Shown: one piece after another, positions 1-6,620 of the stretch | Numbering within the stretch: position 1 is the first letter of the stretch | Layout of the letters: the number at the start of each line of letters is the position of its first letter | Notes under the pieces: model-generated | Told to the model about the DNA's origin: nothing | The model's database searches: none | What the model saw: only the letters and a program-made list of their open reading frames with translations | Source of the DNA: Gallionellaceae bacterium CG11_big_fil_rev_8_21_14_0_20_60_62 | GTDB lineage: Bacteria > Pseudomonadota > Gammaproteobacteria > Burkholderiales > Gallionellaceae | Direction: 5' to 3' | NCBI GenBank assembly: GCA_002787455.1 | Contig: PCWU01000030.1 | Location: 14,495 to 22,198, forward strand | DNA length: 7,704 bases | Translations under genes and position numbers: made by a program

Positions 1-1039
1 CGGCCATCAGCGCGCCGGTGAGTTCGCCGATGTCGCCGTCCATGATTGCGTCCATCTTGTGCAGCGTGAGGTTGATGCGGTGGTCGGTGACGCGGCCCTG
101 CGGGAAGTTGTAGGTGCGGATGCGTTCGGAGCGGTCGCCGCTGCCGACCAGCGATTTACGCTCGGCGGCCAATTTGCTGTGCGCCTCCCGCTCCTGTTTG
201 TCCATGATGCGCGCCGCCAGCACGCGCATCGCCTGCGCCTTGTTCTGGTGTTGCGAGCGCCCGTCCTGGCATTCGACCACGGTGCCGGTCGGCAGGTGGG
301 TGATGCGCACCGCCGAATCGGTCTTGTTGATGTGCTGGCCGCCGGCACCGGAAGCGCGGAAGGTGTCTATGCGCAACTCGGCGGGATTCAGCACCACCTC
401 CTCCATGTCATCCGCTTCCGGCAGGATGGCAACGGTGCAGGCGGAGGTGTGAATACGCCCCTGCGTTTCGGTGGCCGGCACGCGCTGCACGCGGTGCGCG
501 CCGGATTCGAATTTCAATACCGAGTACGCGCCCTGCCCGATGATGCGCGCGATAACTTCCTTGTAACCGCCCATTTCGCCCGGACTTTCTGAGATGATCT
601 CGACCTGCCAGCGGCGGCGTTCGGCGAAACGCAGGTACATGCGGAATAAATCGCCCGCGAATAGCGCCGCCTCGTCGCCCCCGGTGCCGGCGCGCACTTC
701 GAGGATGACGTTGCGCTCGTCATTGGAGTCTTTCGGCAATAGCTGCAATTCCAGTTCGCGGTCGAGTTCGGCCAGCCGTTGTTGGCCCTGTTCGATCTCG
801 GCCTCGGCGAATTCCAGCATCTCCGGGTCCTGCGCCATCTCGCGCGCGGTCTTGATGTCGGTCTCGGCACGCCGGTAAGCCTGGTACAGCGTGACCACCG
901 GCTCCAGTTCGGCGCGCTCGCGGCCAAGCTGGCGGAATACGGCCATATCGCGCGTCGTTTCTTCGGTACTCAGCAGTTGATCAACTTCGTGCAGGCGTTC
1001 GCCCAGGCGGTCCAGCCGGGCGGCTATGTTGGGTTTCAT
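1..1039 (-). CDS. prfA: Peptide chain release factor 1 (RF1), 3' end cut off by window
   Basis: Cytoplasmic class I release factor. It recognises UAA and UAG in the ribosomal A site and triggers hydrolysis of peptidyl-tRNA. Reading the minus strand from the ATG at 1039 gives 346 uninterrupted codons to the window edge; the family is about 360 aa, so only the last ~14 residues are missing. The stop-codon-reading tripeptide Pro-Ala-Thr falls at residues 188-190 ([15 protein letters not shown]), and the catalytic Gly-Gly-Gln at 233-235 ([16 protein letters not shown]), the same numbers as in E. coli RF1. Gln235 is the residue methylated by PrmC in the family. The PAT tripeptide separates it from RF2, which has SPF. 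The start overlaps the hemA stop by 4 nt (ATGA), with only a weak GAAG upstream, so translation is probably coupled to hemA. Downstream genes lie outside the window. Confidence 0.98.
   Translation of the reverse strand, partial: MKPNIAARLDRLGERLHEVDQLLSTEETTRDMAVFRQLGRERAELEPVVTLYQAYRRAETDIKTAREMAQDPEMLEFAEAEIEQGQQRLAELDRELELQLLPKDSNDERNVILEVRAGTGGDEAALFAGDLFRMYLRFAERRRWQVEIISESPGEMGGYKEVIARIIGQGAYSVLKFESGAHRVQRVPATETQGRIHTSACTVAILPEADDMEEVVLNPAELRIDTFRASGAGGQHINKTDSAVRITHLPTGTVVECQDGRSQHQNKAQAMRVLAARIMDKQEREAHSKLAAERKSLVGSGDRSERIRTYNFPQGRVTDHRINLTLHKMDAIMDGDIGELTGALMA
1036..1039 (-). other. ATGA stop/start overlap joining hemA and prfA
   Basis: On the minus strand the bases ATGA carry the prfA start (1039-1037) and the hemA stop TGA (1038-1036). 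No good Shine-Dalgarno sequence precedes the prfA ATG, only GAAG. This fits re-initiation by ribosomes finishing hemA. The overlap is seen directly; coupling is inferred. Confidence 0.85.
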
Positions 1040-2289
1040 TCTTCGTTGTTGAGGTGATACAGACGGTGAATCACTTCAAGAAAAGCTTCGCGTTCGTCAC
1101 CGTGCACCTGGTTCAGCGCGTGCGTAGGCGCGTGCAGAAATTTATTGGTCAGGCTGCTGCTCATCTGCTCCAGCACTTTTTGCGGATCTTCACCCCTGGC
1201 CAGCAGGCGCGCGGCTTTCTCCAACTCATGACGGCGGTTGCGCTCGGCATGGTCGCGCAGGGCGCGGATGGTAGGCACCACTTCGCGCGATTCCATCCAG
1301 TGGACGAAATCGGAGACCCCGGAATCAATGATGACCTCGGCTTCCTTCACCGCGCTTTGGCGGGCGTCGAGGCCGTCCTTGACCACTTCGGCGATATCAT
1401 CCACGGTGTAGAGAAACACATCTTTCAGTTCGGCGACTTCCGCTTCCACATCGCGCGGCACGGCCAGATCGACAATGAACAGCGGACGGTGTTTGCGCGC
1501 TTTCAGCGCGCGTTCAACCATGCCCTTGCCGAGGATGGGCAACTGGCTGGCGGTGCTGGTCACGATGATGTCATGCTGCGCCAGTTGTTCCGGCAGATCG
1601 GTCAGAGTGATGGCCTGGCCGTTGATCCGTCGCGCCAGGGTCTGCGCGCGCTCGAGGGTACGGTTGGCGACAGTGATCTGGCGCGGGTTGCGCGCGGCAA
1701 AATGCACCGCGTTCAGCTCGATCATCTCGCCCGCGCCAATGAACAGAACTTTTTGTTCGGCGATGGAAGGAAAAATACGTTCCGCCAGTTTCACTGCAGC
1801 GGCGGCCATCGACACCAGATTGGTGCCGATCTCGGTCTGGGTGCGCACATCCTTGGCCACCGAGAAGGTGCGCTGGAACAATTTGTGCAACAGGAAACCC
1901 AGTGTGCCGGCCTGCTCTGCCTGACGCACCGCCAGCTTCATCTGTCCGAGGATCTGCGGCTCGCCCAGCACCATCGAATCCAGCCCGCTGGCGACGCGAA
2001 ACGCGTGCTTTACCGCCTGCGCCTGCGGCAAACGGTAAAGGTAGGGCGCGATCTCGGTGTCGGGCAAATGGTGATAGGCGGCAAGCCAACCGATGGCCTG
2101 CGCCGGGGTTTGGGTATTGCAATAGATTTCGGTGCGGTTGCAGGTGGACAAGATCGCGGCTTCCTTGGCCGACCCGTTGTCCACCAGGTCGCGCAGGGCG
2201 CCATCCATCGCTTCCGCGTTAAACGCGATCTGCTCGCGCACGGCGAGCGGCGCGGTCTGATGATTGATGCCAAAGGTCAATAACTGCAT
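1036..2289 (-). CDS. hemA: Glutamyl-tRNA reductase
   Basis: Catalyses NADPH-dependent reduction of glutamyl-tRNA(Glu) to glutamate-1-semialdehyde, the first committed step of C5-pathway tetrapyrrole (haem, sirohaem) synthesis, in the cytoplasm. The 417-aa product has the usual family length. Visible landmarks are the N-terminal [13 protein letters not shown] segment (7-19), the catalytic cysteine C50 in STCNRTEIY, the [18 protein letters not shown] signature (101-118), the [20 protein letters not shown] segment (136-155), the nucleotide-binding loop IGAGEMIEL (184-192) and the C-terminal dimerisation region starting near VVPTIRALR (337). The ATG at 2289 is chosen because [10 protein letters not shown] aligns with the normal family N-terminus; the ribosome-binding site is weak (GGA six nt upstream). 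A TATAAT-like promoter lies about 35 nt upstream, and prfA follows with a 4-nt overlap, the classic proteobacterial order. No key residue is missing. Confidence 0.98.
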   Translation of the reverse strand: MQLLTFGINHQTAPLAVREQIAFNAEAMDGALRDLVDNGSAKEAAILSTCNRTEIYCNTQTPAQAIGWLAAYHHLPDTEIAPYLYRLPQAQAVKHAFRVASGLDSMVLGEPQILGQMKLAVRQAEQAGTLGFLLHKLFQRTFSVAKDVRTQTEIGTNLVSMAAAAVKLAERIFPSIAEQKVLFIGAGEMIELNAVHFAARNPRQITVANRTLERAQTLARRINGQAITLTDLPEQLAQHDIIVTSTASQLPILGKGMVERALKARKHRPLFIVDLAVPRDVEAEVAELKDVFLYTVDDIAEVVKDGLDARQSAVKEAEVIIDSGVSDFVHWMESREVVPTIRALRDHAERNRRHELEKAARLLARGEDPQKVLEQMSSSLTNKFLHAPTHALNQVHGDEREAFLEVIHRLYHLNNEE

Positions 2290-2323
2290 GGGGAATCCGC
2301 TATCCGCGAGAATCGGGGGCGGA

Positions 2324-2353
2324 ATTATAGGGGTTGGGGCGGCTTTCTGCCAG
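2324..2353 (-). promoter_or_regulatory. Candidate sigma-70 promoter for hemA-prfA
   Basis: On the minus strand a perfect TATAAT -10 hexamer occupies 2329-2324. Eighteen bases upstream sits CTGGCA (2353-2348), which matches the TTGACA -35 consensus at four of six positions. Transcription would start near 2317 and give a leader of roughly 27 nt before the hemA ATG at 2289. The -10 is convincing in this GC-rich context. The -35 is moderate and lies mostly in the loop of the stem-loop at 2336-2360. Confidence 0.55.
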
Positions 2354-2360
2354 CCGCCCC
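2336..2360 (-). terminator. GC-rich stem-loop after the small secreted-protein gene, possible terminator
   Basis: A perfect 9-bp inverted repeat (GGGGCGGCT, 7-nt loop, AGCCGCCCC) begins 15 nt past the TAA of the gene ending at 2376. Its position suits the end of the upstream operon. On the minus strand the bases after it are AACCCCTATAATT, without the U-tract of a standard intrinsic terminator, and the plus strand has none either. It may instead be a 3'-end-stabilising hairpin or a weak terminator that allows read-through into hemA. Confidence 0.45.
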
Positions 2361-2375
2361 GGCACGGCGCGGGAT

Positions 2376-2771
2376 TTACTTGCCAGACCCAAGCTGCCCC
2401 AGCGCGGCCACCGCATCGGCACGCAGGGTGCTGTCCGGGTATTGTTTGATGAAGCGCGCGAAGGCAAGCTGCGCCGCATTTGTCTTGCCCTCACCCGCCA
2501 GCGCGACGGCGGCGCCGAATGCCGCCAGTTCGGCCTCGTCGATGATTACCGGCTTGGCCTCGCCTTTCCAATAGACGTCATCTGCATCCGCCAGCGAACC
2601 GCGCACCCCGCCGGCCGCCGTGGTGGTGGTCAATTTTTTCTTCGGCGTCAGCAGCTCGATCTTCTTGCGCAGACGTTCCCACAGCGAAAGCTCCTCGTCC
2701 GACGCCTGCACCGGGGCGGCCAGCGCAAGCGTGATCCCCAGCGAAACCAACAACGCGATTACTCTTTTCAT
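2376..2771 (-). CDS. Small secreted protein with one TPR-like unit, function unknown
   Basis: A 131-aa product I cannot assign to a named family. Residues 1-23 form a clear Sec signal peptide: basic MKR, a hydrophobic core, and a likely cleavage after VQA (23) before SDEE. The mature part has an amphipathic charged stretch ([12 protein letters not shown], 30-41), then a basic, Thr-rich linker ([17 protein letters not shown], 42-58), then [10 protein letters not shown]. Residues about 81-114 read as a single tetratricopeptide-type helical pair ending KQYPDS, like the repeats of YbgF/CpoB-type periplasmic proteins. One TPR is too few for a stable solenoid, so it may pair with the TPRs of the large protein encoded 33 nt upstream. 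An in-frame ATG lies one codon earlier (2774), but AAGGAG sits only 3 nt from that one and 6 nt from this one. It is probably the last gene of its operon, followed by a stem-loop. The periplasmic location is inferred. Confidence 0.85.
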   Translation of the reverse strand: MKRVIALLVSLGITLALAAPVQASDEELSLWERLRKKIELLTPKKKLTTTTAAGGVRGSLADADDVYWKGEAKPVIIDEAELAAFGAAVALAGEGKTNAAQLAFARFIKQYPDSTLRADAVAALGQLGSGK

Positions 2772-2777
2772 CATCTT

Positions 2778-2783
2778 CTCCTT
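2778..2783 (-). promoter_or_regulatory. Ribosome binding site AAGGAG that decides the start of the 131-aa gene
   Basis: A near-consensus Shine-Dalgarno AAGGAG lies 3 nt before the ATG at 2774 and 6 nt before the ATG at 2771. The second spacing is much closer to the usual optimum, so the shorter reading is preferred. The site lies in the 33-nt gap after the preceding stop codon. Confidence 0.75.
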
Positions 2784-2804
2784 GTTAAATCCGGGACGTC
2801 CGGC

Positions 2805-5800
2805 TCACAGCGTGTTCAAGAGTTCCTGCGCCAGTGTGCGATATTGCTTTTGCACGGCGGGATCGAGTTTTTTTGCTTTCAAAAAAGCTGACTTTGCGCT
2901 CTTGTTATGCCCCAGCCGCTTGTACGCGCGCGCCAGATTGATCTGAATCAGCGCGTCTTTCGGGCTGGCTTGGGCGGCGGCACGGTAGGCATTCACCGCT
3001 TCCTGGTATTTGCTCTCGATCATCAGCAAATTGCCGCGATTATTCAGGGCTGCCGCATTTTTCGCGTCGAGCCCAAGCACCTTGTCGAAGTATTTCATCG
3101 CCTCGTTGCGGTCGCCGATTCTGGCCAGAATGATTCCGGTCTGCAGATTGGCGTCGATGTTGCCCGGCTTTTCCTTGAGGATATCCAGATAGCGGCGTGT
3201 CTGGATCTGCGAACTGATCTTCAGCACGGAAACACTGTCACCCGGGTATTTCTTCTCAATCACGGCACGGGTCAGGCCGCTCACTTTCCAGTCGGAAGAC
3301 GGCAGGCTGGCAGGTTTGAAATTTTCCCACGCGCTATGGATATCCAGCACGCTCAAACCGTTATCCTTGTACTTGTAATAGGTTTCGCTGCCTTTTTCCC
3401 ACGCTTTGATGAATGAATTGCCCACCAGCGTGGTTTCCACCGGAATCCACAGCATTCCCTCGTGAATCACGTACAGATTATTCATGGTGTAGCCGTCGCC
3501 GTCGGCCGGAATGCCGGTGGCGAACATCATCAGCATATGCCCCGGCACTTCCAGTACGCGGGTGGCGATGCCCATGCTCTCCAGGCCCGACGAATACACC
3601 GCCACCAGGTCGTCGCAATCGCCGGATTTGCGTTCCAGCGTCTCGCGTGGAAATTGCAGATAATCGACGGTATGCGCCTGGCCCGAGGTGATCTGGTAGG
3701 GATTGCTCGGATCCTGAATGTAGGTCAGACCGAACACACCCAGCCCGTTAAACAGGGCTGCCGCCAGCTGCGCCTCGTCCTTGGTTTCCCTGTATTCGCT
3801 AACGATCGCGCGCGCCAGATTGAGCACCGGCTCGTCCTTGGGGGTGACGAAAACCGAGAACCGCTCGCGCTCGTCCCAAGTCAGACGGTGCTTGTCATAC
3901 ACGTTGACCGTGGCATTGCGGCTGTAAGTTTCGCGTTTGCCATTATCGAAATAGCTGGCCTCGATCAGTGCCTGCACCGCGCTGTCTTCGGTCATGGTCA
4001 GGATGCTGTTGTTAAACACCGCCTTCAGCGGCAGCTCCTCGCTTTCCCCGGGCAACAGGCGGGACACCTTGCCCTCGGTGGCAAAATCCATGAAATTCTT
4101 CAGCACGAAGCTGACCCGGATCTTGTCCATTTTTTTGTCGGTGTTGTTGGTCAGGCGGATCAGCCCGACGCCATCACGCTCGTATTGCTTGTAAGAGTTG
4201 GAGAACACATCTTTCAAGCTCACCACCTCGATCTCCAGCGGCGGCCGGTTGAACACCTCGGTCTGTGTCTCGACCGCGGTTTTTTCCGATTCGGTGTCAT
4301 CCCGGCTCAGCACGGCGACATAGAAGGTGTAAGCGGTTTCAGGGGTCAGCCCGTCGCGGGTGAAGGCGGGTTCGCTCACCTCGCCGACCTTGATCAGGTT
4401 TTCGCCTTCTTTTTGATAAATGCGATACGCGGCAAAGTATTTCGGGGCGGCCGCCTCCCAGCTCAAACGGGCTTGCCACGGGTTGGTTTCGACTTGCACC
4501 GCCGCCAGCGCGGGCGGCACATATTTGTCCGGCACTGCGCTCACGGCATCACTGCTGGCGCCTTCAAACCCGCCATCGGACAGCGCCGCCACGCGGTAAA
4601 AATAGAGGCTGCCGGGGGTTAAATCGGTATCGCTGTAGGTATTGCTTGCGCTGGTGGCAATCCGCACGTAGCCACCGTCCTCGCGGGCGGAACGATAAAT
4701 ACGGTACGACTCGACGTAGGCGGCAGGCGCTGGCGCCCATTGCAAGTCGATCGCGTGAACGCTTTTTTGCGCCGCAAATTTTTTCGGCGCCTGCGGCTTG
4801 TACAGCACCGATATTGTCTCCACCCGCCTGTCTGCATGCTCGGCCACAAACAGAGTGCTCCCGCCGCCGCTAGCCAGCGCGACCGGATCGCCAAGACTGG
4901 CGACGCCGGTCGTCTTGGCACCGAACACGCGCAGCAGCTTGCCCGCGTGATCGAACGCCATCACCCGATTGCCGTCCAACACCAGCACCTCATCCGCAGT
5001 CACCGCCATATCCAGCGGCTTGCCAAACTCACCGCCTTCTTTCAACTTGCCGAACTGGTGCATCAGCTTGCCGTCGGCCGAGAACACACTGATGCTGCCG
5101 CGCCCCGCATCCAGCACGAATAGCTTGTCCCCGGGGTCCAGCCCCATCGCCACCGGATTCTCGAACCGGGTCGCCGACCCGCCCAATTTATTCAGAAACA
5201 CGCCGTCTTCGCGAAACACCTGCACCGAACGATTGCCACGATCCGCCACGAAAATCAGCCCGCTACGCGCCACCGCGACAGCGCTCGGATTGCCGAACTG
5301 GCCCGCACCGGTGCCGGCGCTGCCGACACCGAGCAATTCATTGCCCGCGGCATCGAGTTTGAGCACCCGCTTTTTATTCTTGTCCGCGACCCAGATAGCG
5401 CCCGCCCCATCCAGCGCCAGGGCGACCGGTTGCACCTCTTTCAGCTTGAATTCGCCGACCACCTTGTTGTTCTGCAACTTCAGCAGGTGGCCGCCATCCT
5501 GGTTGTCGCTGCCAATGGCATACAGCGCCCCCTTGCCGTCGCCGGCAAGGCGCAGCGCATCCAGCTCGATGCCGCCCAGCCACTTCACCGATGCCCGGCC
5601 GGCGCCGCGCGGCAGAGGTTCGATGCGTTCCCCGGCGACGGTCTGAAAGACATTGATCAGTGCCTTGCCCGCATCGCCGACGAACACCTGCTGACCGGCG
5701 GCACTGGCCAGACCGGCGATCTTTTTGGTCTGCGACCTCCCTTCGCCACGGGAACCAAACTGGTAAACCAGCTGGCCGGCAAAATCGAATTTGAGTATGG

Positions 5801-6566
5801 ACTGGCTGCGCTCGTCCGCGACGTACACCCCGTCCTCGGCCAGCGCCAGGGCGTCCGGCCGATCGATCCCGGTGAGCGCGTGCAAATAGCGGCCGTTCGC
5901 GTCATACACTTTGACCAGATTGTCGCCGTCATCCAGCACATACAGGCGCCCCGCCGCATCCAGCGCAATATCGGCTGCCTTTCCCAGTTGGTGGGACGAT
6001 GTCTTGTTGCCTTGCGCCGGCGCCTCGGCGCTTAATTCGAGGGTATGCAAAAACACGCCGTTGACCCCGAACAGCTGAATCCGCCGATTGCCTGTATCGG
6101 CGACATAAACCACCCCTTCGTGCACCGCGATGCCGCGCGGCGATTGCAGCTCCTGCCCGTCTCCCCCGCCAAAAAAGCCGCTCACGCCGGCGCCGAAGCG
6201 CCCCAGAAACTTGCCGTCCTTCAATCCATACAACAGCACCTGTTCGGTTCCGCTGTCCACCACATACAGCATGTCGTCCGCGCTCGCCGCCGCCACCGGA
6301 TGTTTCAACAATTGCGTTTTGCCTTCTTTGGCGGCCAGGGTATAGGCCACTTTGCCGTCCGGCTGCAGCGCTTCCACCGTGCCGCCGTCGCGGGCGACAA
6401 ACAGATAGCCTCCGCCCGAACCCAGCAACCGGTCGAGTTTGGCCACCCCGATTTCATGTTTGAAATCCGCCTTGATGAAACCGTTGCTTTTGCCGCCCGG
6501 CAGCTCCGCCGCAAACGCGGCCGAGCAGATCAGACCCATCGAAAAAATCGCCAGTACCTTACGCAT
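2805..6566 (-). CDS. Large secreted protein: NHL propellers, FN3 pair, transglutaminase-like domain, TPRs
   Basis: A 1253-aa exported protein of unknown function. Numbering is from the ATG at 6566. Residues 1-19 form a Sec signal peptide (cleavage after AFA; no lipobox). Residues about 44-589 hold twelve NHL-like blades, several with the typical VYVADTGNRRIQLF or IFVADRGNRSVQVF pattern. Two fibronectin III domains follow (591-679, 683-769; SYRIYRSA and AYRIYQKE strands). Residues about 772-905 are a beta-rich region I cannot name. A transglutaminase-like domain spans about 910-1050, with Cys984 in SGDCDD, His1010 in VPGHML and Glu1044 in WIPVETT as a plausible catalytic set. Three TPRs (1136-1237) end the protein. 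It may cleave or crosslink proteins or peptides in the envelope while the propellers and TPRs bind partners; this is inference. It lies 54 nt after the cyclase gene and 33 nt before the small secreted gene. A GTG one codon upstream (6569) is only 1 nt from the Shine-Dalgarno and is disfavoured. Confidence 0.93.
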   Translation of the reverse strand: MRKVLAIFSMGLICSAAFAAELPGGKSNGFIKADFKHEIGVAKLDRLLGSGGGYLFVARDGGTVEALQPDGKVAYTLAAKEGKTQLLKHPVAAASADDMLYVVDSGTEQVLLYGLKDGKFLGRFGAGVSGFFGGGDGQELQSPRGIAVHEGVVYVADTGNRRIQLFGVNGVFLHTLELSAEAPAQGNKTSSHQLGKAADIALDAAGRLYVLDDGDNLVKVYDANGRYLHALTGIDRPDALALAEDGVYVADERSQSILKFDFAGQLVYQFGSRGEGRSQTKKIAGLASAAGQQVFVGDAGKALINVFQTVAGERIEPLPRGAGRASVKWLGGIELDALRLAGDGKGALYAIGSDNQDGGHLLKLQNNKVVGEFKLKEVQPVALALDGAGAIWVADKNKKRVLKLDAAGNELLGVGSAGTGAGQFGNPSAVAVARSGLIFVADRGNRSVQVFREDGVFLNKLGGSATRFENPVAMGLDPGDKLFVLDAGRGSISVFSADGKLMHQFGKLKEGGEFGKPLDMAVTADEVLVLDGNRVMAFDHAGKLLRVFGAKTTGVASLGDPVALASGGGSTLFVAEHADRRVETISVLYKPQAPKKFAAQKSVHAIDLQWAPAPAAYVESYRIYRSAREDGGYVRIATSASNTYSDTDLTPGSLYFYRVAALSDGGFEGASSDAVSAVPDKYVPPALAAVQVETNPWQARLSWEAAAPKYFAAYRIYQKEGENLIKVGEVSEPAFTRDGLTPETAYTFYVAVLSRDDTESEKTAVETQTEVFNRPPLEIEVVSLKDVFSNSYKQYERDGVGLIRLTNNTDKKMDKIRVSFVLKNFMDFATEGKVSRLLPGESEELPLKAVFNNSILTMTEDSAVQALIEASYFDNGKRETYSRNATVNVYDKHRLTWDERERFSVFVTPKDEPVLNLARAIVSEYRETKDEAQLAAALFNGLGVFGLTYIQDPSNPYQITSGQAHTVDYLQFPRETLERKSGDCDDLVAVYSSGLESMGIATRVLEVPGHMLMMFATGIPADGDGYTMNNLYVIHEGMLWIPVETTLVGNSFIKAWEKGSETYYKYKDNGLSVLDIHSAWENFKPASLPSSDWKVSGLTRAVIEKKYPGDSVSVLKISSQIQTRRYLDILKEKPGNIDANLQTGIILARIGDRNEAMKYFDKVLGLDAKNAAALNNRGNLLMIESKYQEAVNAYRAAAQASPKDALIQINLARAYKRLGHNKSAKSAFLKAKKLDPAVQKQYRTLAQELLNTL

Positions 6567-6570
6567 CACT

Positions 6571-6574
6571 CTCC
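6571..6574 (-). promoter_or_regulatory. Ribosome binding site GGAG that decides the start of the 1253-aa gene
   Basis: The minus strand reads CGGAGAGTGATG. The GGAG core is 1 nt from the GTG at 6569 and 4 nt from the ATG at 6566, so the ATG is the likelier start. The protein then begins MRKVLAIF, a normal signal-peptide N-terminus. Confidence 0.6.
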
Positions 6575-6620
6575 GTCCATCCCTGTTGGTTAAACCGTGC
6601 GGTATTGCCGCTTCTTCCCC

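Noticed and set aside
59..592. A 177-codon plus-strand frame at the left edge
   Set aside because: It lies entirely opposite prfA, whose GGQ and PAT motifs fall at the expected residue numbers on the minus strand.
1054..2283. A 409-codon open frame on the plus strand opposite hemA
   Set aside because: It mirrors hemA codon by codon in a GC-rich gene. Its product has no recognisable domain and is low-complexity, while the minus strand encodes a full canonical HemA.
2790..2804. Palindrome around GGACGTCC in the gap between the large and small secreted-protein genes
   Set aside because: Only 8 bp are perfectly symmetric, there is no U-tract and the gap is 33 nt; too weak to call a terminator or operator.
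2866..2889. T7 and A6 runs forming an AT-rich inverted repeat that also reads as slippery heptamers (T TTT TTG and A AAA AAA in frame)
   Set aside because: They encode ordinary Phe-Leu-Lys-Ala-Lys-Lys in the last TPR, and no stimulatory structure is obvious. A -1 shift would end at nearly the same length, so there is no sign of programmed frameshifting.
3462..4622. A 386-codon open frame on the plus strand opposite the large secreted-protein gene
   Set aside because: It is a shadow of strong codon bias: the minus strand holds clear FN3 and transglutaminase-like domains here, and the plus-strand product is His/Gln/Arg-rich without motifs.
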